Of a stretch of DNA of 64,000 bases, positions 17,505 to 26,127 are shown piece by piece. The first letter of the stretch is position 1; every line of letters starts with the position of its first letter. The DNA is from Mucilaginibacter mali. GTDB taxonomy: Bacteria; Bacteroidota; Bacteroidia; Sphingobacteriales; Sphingobacteriaceae. Below the pieces are notes generated by a model. It was given only the letters and a program-made list of their open reading frames with translations. It searched no databases and had not been told where the DNA came from. Location of the stretch: contig NZ_CP054139.1 of the NCBI RefSeq assembly GCF_013283875.1, positions 620,001-684,000 of the forward strand, read 5' to 3'. A program made the translations under genes and the position numbers.

Positions 17505-18989
17505 TTACTGCTCCACCGCCAGCTGGCGTTCCAGCAATGCTTTCCATTCCTGGTAAACAGGCTCGTAAACACTGGTTGATGGCTGGATAGTTTGTATACT
17601 TTTTATCTGTGAAAATGCCTCTTCGGGACTGCTGAAAATGCCACTGCCGATACCCGCCCCGAGGGCCGCGCCCACGCTGCCGTCGTTTTGATAAAGTTCA
17701 ACCGGTACGCCGGTTGCATTTACAAATGCCTCGGTAAACAGATCGCTTAAAAACAGGTTGGCCTTACCGGCACGGATCAGCGTTGGGTTCATGCCATTCT
17801 CGCGCATAATATCCAACCCGTAGCGGAACGCGCAGGCAATACCCTCCTGCACGGCACGGAACAGGTGCGGCTGCTGGTGCAGGTTCAAATCGATATGATG
17901 AAAATGCACACCAATGAGCTTGTTATTCAGCATGCGCTCTGCGCCGTTGCCGAAGGGCAGTACCCGCAGGCCATCGCTACCAGCCGGGGCTTGCTTAGCG
18001 ATATCGTTCATTTGCCCGTAACTGATAGCCGAGCCAAAAATACTTTTCACCCAGCGATTGAGGCTACCGGTACCATTGATGCATAACAGTACGCCCATGC
18101 GCCGCTGCGCTTCGGTATAGTTTACATGCGCGAAGGTATTCACACGCGATTGCGGGTCGTAGGTTAACTGATCGCTTACACCGTATATCACCCCCGATGT
18201 ACCGGCAGTCGCGGCAACTTCGCCGGGCTTTAGTACATTTAACGATAGGGCGTTATTGGGTTGATCGCCCGCTTTGTAGGCAACAGGGATGCCTTGTTTC
18301 AGGCCCAACTGTTCTGCAACTGATGGCAACAAATTGCCATGGCCGGCAAAAACAGGCCTTATTTCTGGGAACAATTCTGGACTAAAACCAAAGTAATTGA
18401 TGATAGTTTCCGACAATCGGTTGTTCAGGAAATCGAAGAAGATCCCCTCGGACAAAGCCGATGCCGATGTGGTTACCTCGCCGGTTAGCTTCATGGCAAT
18501 ATAATCGCCGGGCAGCATGATCTTATCTATCATGTTATATACCTCAGGCTCATTCTGCTTTACCCAGGCCAGTTTGGCGGCTGTAAAATTACCGGGCGAG
18601 TTGAGAAAGTGCGACAGGCAAACACCATGGCCGATCTCATCAAAGGCCTTGTCGCCAATTTGCACGGCGCGGCTATCGCACCAGATAATGCTATCGCGCA
18701 ACACCTGCTGATCTTTGTCAACCAGTACCAAACCATGCATTTGATAGGCAATGCCAATGGTGGCGATATCTGCAGGGTTGTATTTGCCGCTGGTATGGCA
18801 ACGTTGTATGGCCTGTTGCGCCTGCTCCCACCACATATCGGGCGATTGCTCGGCCCAGCCGGGTTGTACCGATTTAATGGGCGATTCGGTATCGGGATAT
18901 TGCGCCGCTGCCACTGCAGTTTGCGTAGCAGCGTCAACCACCGAAACTTTTACCGATGAGGTGCCAATATCAATACCTAATAATAACAT
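17505..18989 (-). CDS. xylB: Xylulokinase
   Basis: The 494-residue FGGY-family kinase starts MLLLGIDIGTSSVKVSVVDA (ATP/phosphate loop). It has IGIAYQMHGLVLVD, the Asp-containing SIIWCDSRA, the sugar-binding AYKAGDQPNNALSLN and the C-terminal RAGKANLFLSDLFTEAFVNATGVPVELY that carries the adenosine site. Length and order are normal. It phosphorylates D-xylulose to xylulose 5-phosphate, which enters the pentose phosphate pathway. It is transcribed divergently from the LacI-family regulator, and its likely promoter overlaps a LacI-type operator. No xylose transporter is encoded next to it. Confidence 0.96.
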   Translation of the reverse strand: MLLLGIDIGTSSVKVSVVDAATQTAVAAAQYPDTESPIKSVQPGWAEQSPDMWWEQAQQAIQRCHTSGKYNPADIATIGIAYQMHGLVLVDKDQQVLRDSIIWCDSRAVQIGDKAFDEIGHGVCLSHFLNSPGNFTAAKLAWVKQNEPEVYNMIDKIMLPGDYIAMKLTGEVTTSASALSEGIFFDFLNNRLSETIINYFGFSPELFPEIRPVFAGHGNLLPSVAEQLGLKQGIPVAYKAGDQPNNALSLNVLKPGEVAATAGTSGVIYGVSDQLTYDPQSRVNTFAHVNYTEAQRRMGVLLCINGTGSLNRWVKSIFGSAISYGQMNDIAKQAPAGSDGLRVLPFGNGAERMLNNKLIGVHFHHIDLNLHQQPHLFRAVQEGIACAFRYGLDIMRENGMNPTLIRAGKANLFLSDLFTEAFVNATGVPVELYQNDGSVGAALGAGIGSGIFSSPEEAFSQIKSIQTIQPSTSVYEPVYQEWKALLERQLAVEQ

Positions 18990-19043
18990 AGCTAATAAAT
19001 ACTTTTCTGATTGCCGGATTGGTTAAAACGGGTTATCTGCCAA

Positions 19044-19086
19044 CGAAAGTAAATTTAATTTTTTTGCTATGCAATCGATTGTAGAA
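19044..19086. promoter_or_regulatory. Divergent xylB / LacI-regulator promoter with LacI-type operator
   Basis: The palindrome CAATCGATTG at 19072-19081, extended as TGCAATCGATTGTA, has the central CG and symmetry typical of LacI/GalR operators. On the minus strand, TACTTTCG (19051-19044) is one mismatch from the Bacteroidota -7 box TAnnTTTG, and a TTG within the operator lies 20 bases upstream at the -33 position. Binding would therefore block xylB transcription. The regulator's identity is inferred from adjacency. Confidence 0.6.
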
Positions 19087-19126
19087 ATTTATTTGTTATA
19101 TTTTTTCTAATATTACATTTTTCAAT

Positions 19127-20158
19127 ATGAAGCCTAAGAAAAGAGTAACCATTTACGACATTGCCAGGAAGCTGAACTTAACGGCATCTTCGGTTTCGCG
19201 GGCGCTGAACAACAGCAGCCATGTGAACGAGGCTACCAAGCAACTGATCGTAAAAACCGCCGCCGAGATGAACTATAAGCCCAATACGCTGGCCTCAAAC
19301 CTGCGTAAGGGTAAATCGCAAACTATTGGCATTGTGGTCCCCCGCATCAACCAAAACTTTTTTTCCAACGTGATAGCGGGTATCGAAGAGACCACTTATC
19401 AGCGTGGTTATAACCTCATCATCTGCCAATCTAACGAAGCGCACGATAAGGAGGTGCAGTGCATCAACACGCTGATCAACCAGCATGTGGATTGCATTGT
19501 GATATCGGTTGCATCGGAAGGGAACGACTACGCCCATCTGCAAAATGTGATAGACCATAACATTCAACTGATACAGTTTGACCGTGTGGCCGATGAACTG
19601 GAAACGCTAAAAGTTGTAAACGATAACCAACAGGCATCTATGGAGGCGGTATCGCACATGATAACACAGGGTTACAAGCGCATAGCCCTGTTAGAAGGCC
19701 CGCAAAACCTTGATGTTTTCCGCCAGCGCAAGGCCGGTTATATTGCCGCGCTTAAGGCGCACGGCCTGCCTGTTGATGAAGAACTGATCGTAGCCAACTC
19801 GTGGACCAAGGACCTTGCCGGCCCTGCTGTACGTACCTTGCTAAATTTACCTCAGCCCCCGGATGCCATCTTCGCTTCGCGCGATGACTTTTCGGCTTTG
19901 GTGGTGTTGGAGGTAGCAACCGATATGGGCGTGAAGGTACCCGAGCAACTGGGGATCTGCGGCTACTCGAACGAAGCTTTTACCGAGGTAACCAGCCCAT
20001 CCATTAGCACCATAGATCAGCATAGTGTGTACATTGGCAAAACCATATCCAACCTATACTTCCAGGAGATGGATAATAAAAACAAGGATACCGCCAGCAC
20101 GCCGAAAACCATCAGTATCAAACCCAAACTAATCATCCGCTCATCTACCAGCAGATAG
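19127..20158 (+). CDS. LacI family transcriptional regulator, probably of the xyl operon
   Basis: This 343-residue protein has an N-terminal LacI helix-turn-helix: VTIYDIARKLNLTASSVSRAL followed by the hinge helix YKPNTLASNLRKGKS (residues 7-62). A periplasmic-binding-like effector domain follows, starting IGIVVPRINQNFFSNVIAGIEE, with the DDFSALVVLEVATDMGVKVPEQLGICGYSNE region near residues 250-285. It is encoded divergently from xylB with an operator-like palindrome between them, so repression of xylBA relieved by xylose or xylulose is the simplest reading. The effector is inferred. Confidence 0.93.
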   Translation: MKPKKRVTIYDIARKLNLTASSVSRALNNSSHVNEATKQLIVKTAAEMNYKPNTLASNLRKGKSQTIGIVVPRINQNFFSNVIAGIEETTYQRGYNLIICQSNEAHDKEVQCINTLINQHVDCIVISVASEGNDYAHLQNVIDHNIQLIQFDRVADELETLKVVNDNQQASMEAVSHMITQGYKRIALLEGPQNLDVFRQRKAGYIAALKAHGLPVDEELIVANSWTKDLAGPAVRTLLNLPQPPDAIFASRDDFSALVVLEVATDMGVKVPEQLGICGYSNEAFTEVTSPSISTIDQHSVYIGKTISNLYFQEMDNKNKDTASTPKTISIKPKLIIRSSTSR

Positions 20159-20220
20159 CAATTGTGCAGGTAATCCTGTTATCTTATAAATCTGTTTAAT
20201 CAAGGTTCAGACAATATCCC

Positions 20221-21303
20221 ATGTTGATATCCGAACAAGCACTCCGTCAATTTACCTATAACATATTTTTGGCTATTGGCTGTAGCGAAGCGCATGCCCA
20301 CCTTTCGGCAGATGTGTTGCTGCGGTCGGACATGCGGGGGATCGATTCGCATGGCGTGGCCCGCCTTTCGGGCTATGTGCGTTTGTGGGAGAAAGGACGT
20401 ATTAATCCTAAGCCAAACATCCGCATTGTACATCAAACCCCTACCACCGCCACGGTGGATGGCGATGCCGGTCTGGGACTGGTGGTAGCCCCTTTTGCCA
20501 TGCAGGTGGCTATAGGTATGGCTAAAACCTATGGTTCGGGCTGGGTATCGGTACGCAACTCCAACCACTTCGGCATTGCGGGTTACCATGCCCTGATGGC
20601 CGTTGAGCAGGATATGATTGGTTTTGCTATGACCAATGCCAGTCCGCTGGTGGCACCTACCTTTAGTAACGAACGCATGCTGGGCACCAACCCTATGTGC
20701 TATGCCTTCCCGGCAGGGAAATATCCGCCGATGGTGGTAGATATGGCTACATCGGCCGCTGCCAACGGTAAACTGGAAATAGCCCAGCGCAAAGGCGCGC
20801 CCGTCCCTGAGGGCTGGTTACAGGACGCACAGGGCAATTATACTACCGATCCGCACGCACTGAAAACAGGCGGCTCACTTTTACCCTTAGGCAGCGACCG
20901 CGAGCATGGCAGCCACAAAGGCTTTGGCCTAAGCGCCACGGTTGATATCCTTTCGGCTGTGCTATCAGGCGCTAACTATGGCCCCTGGGTACCGCCGTTC
21001 GTGGCGTTTTTAGACCCGCCTGCCGATCCGGTTGGGCAGGGTATCGGCCATTTTTTGGGCGCGATGCGGGTAGATGGTTTCCGCCCTGTGCAGGATTTTA
21101 AAGATAGCCTGGATAACTGGATCAGCCGGTTTAAATCGGCACAAACCATCGATCCGGAGCAAAAGGTCATCATCCCGGGAGAACCGGAACTGGAGGCTGA
21201 ATTGGATAGACGGATGAACGGGATACCGTTAGTTGACGCGGTGGTTAAGGATCTGAATGAGTTGGCGGTGAGGTTTGGGGTGGAGGGGATATCGCCGGCC
21301 TAA
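20221..21303 (+). CDS. Ldh family oxidoreductase (malate/L-lactate dehydrogenase type 2)
   Basis: This 360-residue protein belongs to the NAD(P)-dependent Ldh_2 family unrelated to classical LDH/MDH. Motifs are LLRSDMRGIDSHGVARL near residue 40, VSVRNSNHFGIAGYHA near residue 105, LGTNPMCYAFPAGKYPPMVVDMATS and GSHKGFGLSATVDILSAVLSG. Substrates in this family include malate, L-lactate, ureidoglycolate and sugar acids such as 2,3-diketo-L-gulonate. It follows the LacI gene on the same strand with a 62-base gap, so a role in pentose or sugar-acid metabolism is possible but not shown. Confidence 0.9.
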   Translation: MLISEQALRQFTYNIFLAIGCSEAHAHLSADVLLRSDMRGIDSHGVARLSGYVRLWEKGRINPKPNIRIVHQTPTTATVDGDAGLGLVVAPFAMQVAIGMAKTYGSGWVSVRNSNHFGIAGYHALMAVEQDMIGFAMTNASPLVAPTFSNERMLGTNPMCYAFPAGKYPPMVVDMATSAAANGKLEIAQRKGAPVPEGWLQDAQGNYTTDPHALKTGGSLLPLGSDREHGSHKGFGLSATVDILSAVLSGANYGPWVPPFVAFLDPPADPVGQGIGHFLGAMRVDGFRPVQDFKDSLDNWISRFKSAQTIDPEQKVIIPGEPELEAELDRRMNGIPLVDAVVKDLNELAVRFGVEGISPA

Positions 21304-21312
21304 AATCTACAC

Positions 21313-21396
21313 CTTGTCATTGCAATGACAAGCTATTTTATGCATTAAGCGAGACTTGTTCTATGGGATTGCCACGCTATCGCTCGCAATAACAAG
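21313..21396. repeat. Short palindromic repeat related to 10423-10595
   Basis: TTGTCATTGC at the left and GATTGCCACGCTATCGCTCGCAATAACAA at the right match the ends of the 150-170 bp element at 10423 and 27883, while most of the interior is missing. It looks like a deletion derivative between two plus-strand genes. Confidence 0.7.
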
Positions 21397-21421
21397 TTGT
21401 TAATTTTTCCTATTTTAGAAT

Positions 21422-22708
21422 ATGCTGATCACCGAAGACCTGTTACACTACCTCTGGAAATTTCGCCTTTTTGAACGTAATAACCTGCAAACTACCGATG
21501 GCGAGGAGATAGAAGTGTTTTCGGCGGGCATGGCGCATACCGATGGCGGGCCTGATTTTCAGAATGCCCGGATCCGTATTGGCCAAACTACCTGGGCAGG
21601 CAATGTGGAACTCCATATCAACTCGGCCGACTGGAACCGCCACGGACATCAAACCGATGGCGCTTATAATAATGTAATACTGCATGTGGTTTACAAGGAT
21701 GACCAGCCGGTAGTTATGCACGATGGTCGCAAGGTCCCCACACTTGAACTGCATAACCGCATTCCTGAAGCGCTTTACCAGCGTTATCATCAACTCATTT
21801 TCAGCAACCAAAAATTTATCCCCTGCGAGGGCAGCATTACCCTTGCCGATGATATGACCATGCGCAACTGGCTTACCCGGGTACTGGTAGAAAGGATGGA
21901 AAAACGGTCGGCCGCAGTGCTGGAAGCCTTACAGGTAAACCGCGGCGACTGGGAAGAGACCTTTTACCGCCTGCTGGCTGCCAACTTTGGCTTTAAGGTA
22001 AACGCGTTGCCGTTTGAAATGATGGCTAAATCGCTGCCGCAGATTATACTGGCCAAGCATAAAAATTATCCCTTGCAGATAGAAGCGCTGATCTTTGGGC
22101 AGGCTGGATTTTTGGAGGATGATTTTGCCGACGAATATCCGCGCAAACTTAAGGACGAGTATCAATTTCTGCGCACCAAACACCGGCTGCAACCCGTAGA
22201 GAAACATCTTTGGAAATTCCTGCGCATGCGGCCGCAAAACTTCCCTACCATCAGGCTGGCGCAGTTTGCCGCGTTGGTGCTTAACTCCAATCACCTGTTC
22301 TCGAAAATACTGGAGATAAAGGATGTAGCCGCCCTGCGCGACTTGTTCTCGGGCGCGCAGGTGAACCCTTACTGGGAAACCCACTACCGCTTTGATGCCC
22401 AAAGTAAACCCGCGCCAAAAAATATGGGTGCCGCGGCCATTGATGTGATACTACTGAATACCGTTGCACTGGCGCTGTTCAGCTATGGCAAGCACCTGCA
22501 AAAGCAGCATTATATAAACCGCGCCATACAATTGCTGGAATATTTACCTGCTGAGAAGAACCATATTACCGATGATTTTGTTAACTTAGGCATGAAGATC
22601 ACTTCGGCCATGGAATCGCAGGGTTTGTTGGAACTGCATAAAAGTTATTGCAGTCATAAAAAATGCCTGCAATGCGCTGTTGGAAATAAAATTCTTAAAT
22701 TTGCCTGA
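21422..22708 (+). CDS. DUF2851 family protein
   Basis: This 428-residue protein opens MLITEDLLHYLWKFRLFERNNLQT and has the family block FSAGMAHTDGGPDFQNARIRIG..WAGNVELHINSADWNRHGH near residues 35-80. The middle and C-terminal part is helical (KKCLQCAVGNKILKF at the end, with a Cys-X2-Cys-like pair). DUF2851 is common in Bacteroidota and has no established function. There is no signal peptide, so it is probably cytosolic. Its TGA is two bases from the ATG of the PspC gene, indicating cotranscription and coupling. Confidence 0.92.
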   Translation: MLITEDLLHYLWKFRLFERNNLQTTDGEEIEVFSAGMAHTDGGPDFQNARIRIGQTTWAGNVELHINSADWNRHGHQTDGAYNNVILHVVYKDDQPVVMHDGRKVPTLELHNRIPEALYQRYHQLIFSNQKFIPCEGSITLADDMTMRNWLTRVLVERMEKRSAAVLEALQVNRGDWEETFYRLLAANFGFKVNALPFEMMAKSLPQIILAKHKNYPLQIEALIFGQAGFLEDDFADEYPRKLKDEYQFLRTKHRLQPVEKHLWKFLRMRPQNFPTIRLAQFAALVLNSNHLFSKILEIKDVAALRDLFSGAQVNPYWETHYRFDAQSKPAPKNMGAAAIDVILLNTVALALFSYGKHLQKQHYINRAIQLLEYLPAEKNHITDDFVNLGMKITSAMESQGLLELHKSYCSHKKCLQCAVGNKILKFA

Positions 22709-22709
22709 T

Positions 22710-22931
22710 ATGTTGCAGCGCGTCCTTACATTTTTTGAGCGGTACTCCTTTGGGGTATGCACTTACCTGGGCGAGCGTTTCAATATCTCTATCAATAAGA
22801 TCAGGCTGTTCTTCATCTATTCGTCGTTCCTGGCGGTAGGTTTCCCACTGATATTTTATTTCTTCGCTGGCATTGTGCTGGATATCCGCAACTACGTTAA
22901 GCGTATGCGGGGCAGGGTTACAGATCTGTAG
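22710..22931 (+). CDS. PspC domain small membrane protein
   Basis: The ATG at 22710 (MLQRVLTFFERYSFGVCTYLGERFNI) gives 73 residues directly after the DUF2851 stop. The pattern GVCTYLGERFNISINKIRLFFIY followed by one membrane helix (SSFLAVGFPLIFYFFAGIVL) is that of PspC-domain proteins. PspC relatives sense or respond to membrane stress; nothing here shows a partner. The earlier in-frame Met at 22680 lies inside the upstream gene and is not preferred. Confidence 0.82.
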   Translation: MLQRVLTFFERYSFGVCTYLGERFNISINKIRLFFIYSSFLAVGFPLIFYFFAGIVLDIRNYVKRMRGRVTDL

Positions 22932-22995
22932 CCCCCTATCCTCCTAAAGGGGGAACCGACGCTTACATTAACTCCCGCTTTAGGGGATGGGGGCT
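22930..22995. repeat. Palindromic repeat (AGCCCCCTATCC ... GGATGGGGGCT)
   Basis: The arms AGCCCCCTATCCTCCTAAAG and CTTTAGGGGATGGGGGCT are near-complementary around a core with CGACGCTTACATTAA. It begins in the PspC stop codon. It resembles the CCTCC/GGAGG element at 11971-12066. Confidence 0.75.
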
Positions 22996-22998
22996 TAA

Positions 22999-23028
22999 CA
23001 AAAAAGCCGGGAATACACCCGGCCTTTC
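22999..23028. terminator. Intrinsic terminator after the DUF2851-PspC unit
   Basis: AAAAAAGCCGGG (to 23011) pairs with CCCGGCCTTT (23018-23027) around a short loop. The T-run is short on the plus side and the A-run long, so it may serve the minus strand as well, from the chitinase side. Confidence 0.7.
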
Positions 23029-23170
23029 CGTAACTTCTTGAATAGTGTAATGTGTCGGCTAAAAACAGGTAACACCTGATTGGTATTTTTGTTTTAAAAT
23101 TATTTTATTTTTTTTATCCGTCTTTTTTCCCCACTAACCGTTCTCACCAACCGTCATGCTGAGCGCGAGC

Positions 23171-24163
23171 TTAAAGCGCCGCCATTTTCCCGCACGAGCA
23201 TGCGCAGTTGGGGTCGCTTGTGCCAAGTTTGATTAGGAAGTGCTGGTAAAAGGCAATACGGTCGGCCATGGCCGGCATCGCATCACCCTGGTTGCATTCA
23301 ACCGGGCCGTTAATTAAAACAATGGTCATGCCGAAGCCGGGTGCGCGGCCTTTGGCCTTATCGGCAGCGGAAGGCTGCCATTTGCCAATCATTACGTCGT
23401 GTGCCGATGGTTTATGCGGCTGCGGAGTCATCCAAAAATAAATGGCCGATTTAAACGCGGCTACGGCGTCTTTCTCTAAAAGATCGGGGTTATTCAGCAG
23501 CACCTTTTTATCACCAAAGATACAGTCGCTTGCATAGCCGTAGTTGCCGTTATAACTTAATTGCAGCGGGCCGCGGCCGTAATATTTTTTACCGGCAACG
23601 GGCGGGTACTCGTCATTTTCGGCAATATAGGGCAGGCTGGTATTTTGTTCGTGGATAAACATCAGTCCATCGTTGTATTTGCCGTTTTCGCCGTGGCGGG
23701 TTTCGTGGGCAACGTTGGCAAAAAAGGCAGCAAGTTCTTTTTTGTTAGTGGCGGCATCCTTTTCGGCACAAAAAGCGCCATAATCTATGGTGTAGGTGCT
23801 ATCGGGTTTTTGTTTGGCCCAGTTTTCGTTCCAGTCGGCATCCTGGCGCACGGTGGTGGCCTTGCCGGTAGCTTTATCGGTGCGTACGAGTTGATATACC
23901 GAAAATGCGCGCTTGCTTACTTTCACTTTGATATCCCCCAACTCATCAACCGCTTTTATAAATGCGGCATAGGTATAAAACTTATCGCGCATAGGAAACA
24001 TATCGTTAAACTGCTGCTCGCTTATAAACTTGCTGAAGCTTGCTTTTGTTGGTGTAGCTTCTGCGGCTTCTACCTTAGTGCTTCCGGTATTGCCGCAGCT
24101 AACGCTGGCCATCAGTATTGCACCGATCAACATTGTCCAAATCCCTGTCTTTTTTATTTTCAT
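23171..24163 (-). CDS. GH19 chitinase, lipoprotein
   Basis: This 330-residue protein has a lipobox signal (MKIKKTGIWTMLIGAILMASVSC, Cys23), so it should be anchored to a membrane with its enzyme domain outside the cytoplasm. The GH19 core shows FFANVAHETRHGE with the general acid Glu154, a likely second catalytic Glu172 in FIHEQN, then KKYYGRGPLQLSYNGNYG, FKSAIYFWMTPQ and GFGMTIVLINGPVECNQG. The C-terminal CACSCG cysteines are unusual. It would cleave beta-1,4-GlcNAc chains of chitin; activity on peptidoglycan-like polymers cannot be excluded. It stands alone, with no PUL genes beside it. Confidence 0.93.
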   Translation of the reverse strand: MKIKKTGIWTMLIGAILMASVSCGNTGSTKVEAAEATPTKASFSKFISEQQFNDMFPMRDKFYTYAAFIKAVDELGDIKVKVSKRAFSVYQLVRTDKATGKATTVRQDADWNENWAKQKPDSTYTIDYGAFCAEKDAATNKKELAAFFANVAHETRHGENGKYNDGLMFIHEQNTSLPYIAENDEYPPVAGKKYYGRGPLQLSYNGNYGYASDCIFGDKKVLLNNPDLLEKDAVAAFKSAIYFWMTPQPHKPSAHDVMIGKWQPSAADKAKGRAPGFGMTIVLINGPVECNQGDAMPAMADRIAFYQHFLIKLGTSDPNCACSCGKMAAL

Positions 24164-24346
24164 ATTGATATTTTAATAAGCACTAATTTCACCAATTAAT
24201 CAAATTACACTAATCGAAACGATACATTCTAAAAATCCGTGTAATTCGTTTAAATCGTATAACGCTCGCAAAGCATTGGTGCCGGCAAGTTTCCCCTCAA
24301 ATATCTTAATATCCTTTTTAACTATTTTAACTAAAATTGTAAAACC

Positions 24347-24895
24347 ATGAAGATATACACCAAAACGGGCGATAAAGGTACCACCGCTTTAATTGGCGGC
24401 ACCCGTGTGCCCAAGCACCATATCCGCATAGAAAGTTACGGCACGGTAGACGAACTGAACTCGTGGATAGGACTGATCCGCGACCAGAACATTGCCGAAC
24501 ACGACCGCGATATATTAAAGCAAATACAGGACCGTTTGTTTACCGTAGGCGCATCCCTGGCTGCCGATCCCGAAAGATCTAAAATGGTGATACCCGACCT
24601 GCACCCCGAAGACATTGAACTGCTGGAGCAGGAGATGGACCGTATGAATTTGGAATTACCCGAACTGCGCCACTTTATTTTACCGGGTGGCAGCAATGCA
24701 GTATCGTGCTGCCATATAGCCCGCTGCGTATGCCGCCGCGCCGAGCGCATAACCGTGCACCTGGCCGAAGAAAGCCCGGTTGAAGAAAAAGTTGTAATCT
24801 ACCTGAACCGTTTAAGCGATTACCTGTTTACCCTTGGCAGGCTGGTTGCCCACCAACAACAAGTGCCTGAAAATAAGTGGGTACCACGGGGTTGA
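24347..24895 (+). CDS. Cob(I)yrinic acid a,c-diamide adenosyltransferase (PduO type)
   Basis: This 182-residue protein has the family start MKIYTKTGDKGTTALIGG with the ATP-binding TKTGDKG loop, then RIESYGTVDELNSWIG, FILPGGSNAVSCCHIARCVCRRAERI and the closing VVIYLNRLSDYLFTLGRLV. It transfers the adenosyl group from ATP to cobalamin to make coenzyme B12. It is a complete protein of normal length with its own start just downstream of a 180-base AT-rich gap. That gap (24164-24346) contains only a short degenerate repeat around 24195-24260. Confidence 0.95.
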   Translation: MKIYTKTGDKGTTALIGGTRVPKHHIRIESYGTVDELNSWIGLIRDQNIAEHDRDILKQIQDRLFTVGASLAADPERSKMVIPDLHPEDIELLEQEMDRMNLELPELRHFILPGGSNAVSCCHIARCVCRRAERITVHLAEESPVEEKVVIYLNRLSDYLFTLGRLVAHQQQVPENKWVPRG

Positions 24896-24913
24896 ATTTT
24901 ATTGAAAAAATAA

Positions 24914-24946
24914 TTTGATAATCAGATAAAAAATATTATACTTTTG
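24914..24946 (+). promoter_or_regulatory. Bacteroidota-type promoter for the DUF2795 gene
   Basis: TTTG at 24914-24917, a 21-base spacer and TACTTTTG at 24939-24946 match the TTTG / TAnnTTTG consensus of the Bacteroidota primary sigma factor. An AAGGAG ribosome-binding sequence follows at about 24963, 12 bases before the ATG at 24981. Confidence 0.75.
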
Positions 24947-24980
24947 CAAAAAACGAAAAGATAAGGAGACCTAAATAAAT

Positions 24981-25202
24981 ATGTATTGGACACTTGAATT
25001 GGCTTCGCATCTTGAAGATGCCCCATGGCCAGCAACAAAAGATGAATTAATTGATTATGCCATCCGCTCAGGCGCGCCTGTAGAGGTTATTGAAAACCTG
25101 CAAGCGCTGGAAGACGATGGCGAGCCGTATGAAAATATAGAAGAAATATGGCCTGATTACCCTACAAAGGATGATTTCTTTTTTAACGAAGACGAATACT
25201 AA
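24981..25202 (+). CDS. DUF2795 family small acidic protein
   Basis: This 73-residue acidic protein (MYWTLELASHLEDAPWPATK at its start, then KDELIDYAIRSGAPVEVIENLQ and a C-terminal EDEY) is a highly conserved small protein of Bacteroidota grouped with DUF2795. It has no signal peptide or membrane segment. Strong conservation and its own consensus promoter, ribosome-binding site and terminator suggest a well-expressed monocistronic gene. Its function is unknown. Confidence 0.92.
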   Translation: MYWTLELASHLEDAPWPATKDELIDYAIRSGAPVEVIENLQALEDDGEPYENIEEIWPDYPTKDDFFFNEDEY

Positions 25203-25220
25203 AAAGGGCATATCACACGT

Positions 25221-25257
25221 AAAAACCCCGGTTTGTACACACAGGCCGGGGTTTTTA
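25221..25257. terminator. Strong bidirectional-type terminator after the DUF2795 gene
   Basis: AAAAACCCCGG (25221-25231) pairs with CCGGGGTTTTTA (ending 25257) around a 14-base loop. The GC stem with a T-run is typical of a Rho-independent terminator. Confidence 0.92.
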
Positions 25258-25329
25258 CATTTAAAAGAGCTTTTTGGAATGGTTTTAGCATTACGCGGGT
25301 ATAATTGTCAAACTAAAACTTATAAAAAT

Positions 25330-25476
25330 ATGAGAGGTTTACTTTACATCATCGCCGTCATCCTGATTATAGGCTGGGCATTAGGCGTGTTCTGGTATTC
25401 ATTAACCGGACTGATCCACGTGTTGCTGGTAATTGCTATTATCGCGTTACTGTTAGGCGTTATCCGCCGAGCCTGA
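25330..25476 (+). CDS. Lmo0937 family small membrane protein
   Basis: The ATG at 25330 gives a 48-residue protein, MRGLLYIIAVILIIGWALGV at the start and IIALLLGVIRRA at the end, with two hydrophobic helices joined by a short WYSLTGLIH turn. This is the typical form of the lmo0937 family of tiny inner-membrane proteins, often stress-induced. The frame is open upstream to 25171, but that part overlaps the previous gene and terminator. It has its own terminator downstream. Confidence 0.85.
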   Translation: MRGLLYIIAVILIIGWALGVFWYSLTGLIHVLLVIAIIALLLGVIRRA

Positions 25477-25513
25477 TCACGGAATTTTAAAACATATCCC
25501 AAAGCTCATTTCA

Positions 25514-25538
25514 AGCCGCCTGTCAGGTGGCTTTTTTT
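25514..25538 (+). terminator. Intrinsic terminator after the small membrane protein gene
   Basis: AGCCGCC (25514-25520), a TGTC-A loop and GGTGGCT followed by seven T's form a short hairpin with one G-U pair. It lies about 40 bases after the stop codon at 25476. Confidence 0.85.
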
Positions 25539-25648
25539 GTTTGCCCTAATTAGAACTAAACTGGGTTTACAGCTTTATGCTATTGATAAACAGTGAGTAG
25601 TGCTTTGAGGCTTATCAATAATATTATAATAATTATTTTTAATTATTA

Positions 25649-25680
25649 TTTGCTTTTTACAACCAATGGTTGTAAATTTA
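25649..25680 (+). promoter_or_regulatory. Promoter with embedded 21-bp palindrome (candidate operator)
   Basis: TTTG (25649-25652), a 20-base spacer and TAAATTTA (25673-25680) resemble the Bacteroidota -33/-7 boxes. A perfect palindrome, TTTACAACCA-A-TGGTTGTAAA (25656-25676), fills the spacer and touches the -7 box. A bound dimeric repressor there would block transcription. The first ATG downstream is at 25704. Confidence 0.6.
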
Positions 25681-25703
25681 TGATATCTAAATACTTTTTC
25701 ACA

Positions 25704-25805
25704 ATGAACACAATTAATCGCGACAAGCTTAACGCCCCCAATTCCAATCTACGTTGTCATGTAGTAACTGCTGATGCCATTACCCTGGCTTCGCCTACAT
25801 CCTAA
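25704..25805 (+). CDS. Possible 33-residue peptide gene
   Basis: The ATG at 25704 opens MNTINRDKLNAPNSNLRC and the ORF ends LASPTS before TAA at 25805. It contains one Cys. It lies directly behind the palindrome-bearing promoter, which is the main reason to list it; no family is recognised. It could be a leader peptide, a secreted or modified peptide, or chance. The stretch 25806-26127 that follows has no convincing gene. Confidence 0.35.
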   Translation: MNTINRDKLNAPNSNLRCHVVTADAITLASPTS

Positions 25806-26127
25806 CGCTTATACCTTTCGCATTCGCCGGCCCAGGGCGTAACAAAGAGAGGTTAACCACTATTCTATACTACTATCTTCATTTAAGCATAGCAGAAGAT
25901 GCCTTAATGAAATGTTGCTGCCAGGGAGGGTTAATGTCCTGCTTGTGCCATGCTACAATAGTATCCTAAAAAGTAATCAGGCCCATACTTTATATAAAGA
26001 TGTTTGCAGACAGTGGAGCCCAGCCCCACTTAAAAAACAGGGCCTGACCCCGCACAGGCGACAAAACGGGAGGCGTAACCCCAAAAGCCGTGAACAGAGT
26101 AGGGAAAAAATAACCTAAATTATAATT

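Noticed and set aside
25912..26118. 68-residue plus-strand ORF before the 157-residue hypothetical gene
   Set aside because: It is basic and low-sense, has no recognisable start context and does not resemble any family; it may be part of the leader of the next gene.
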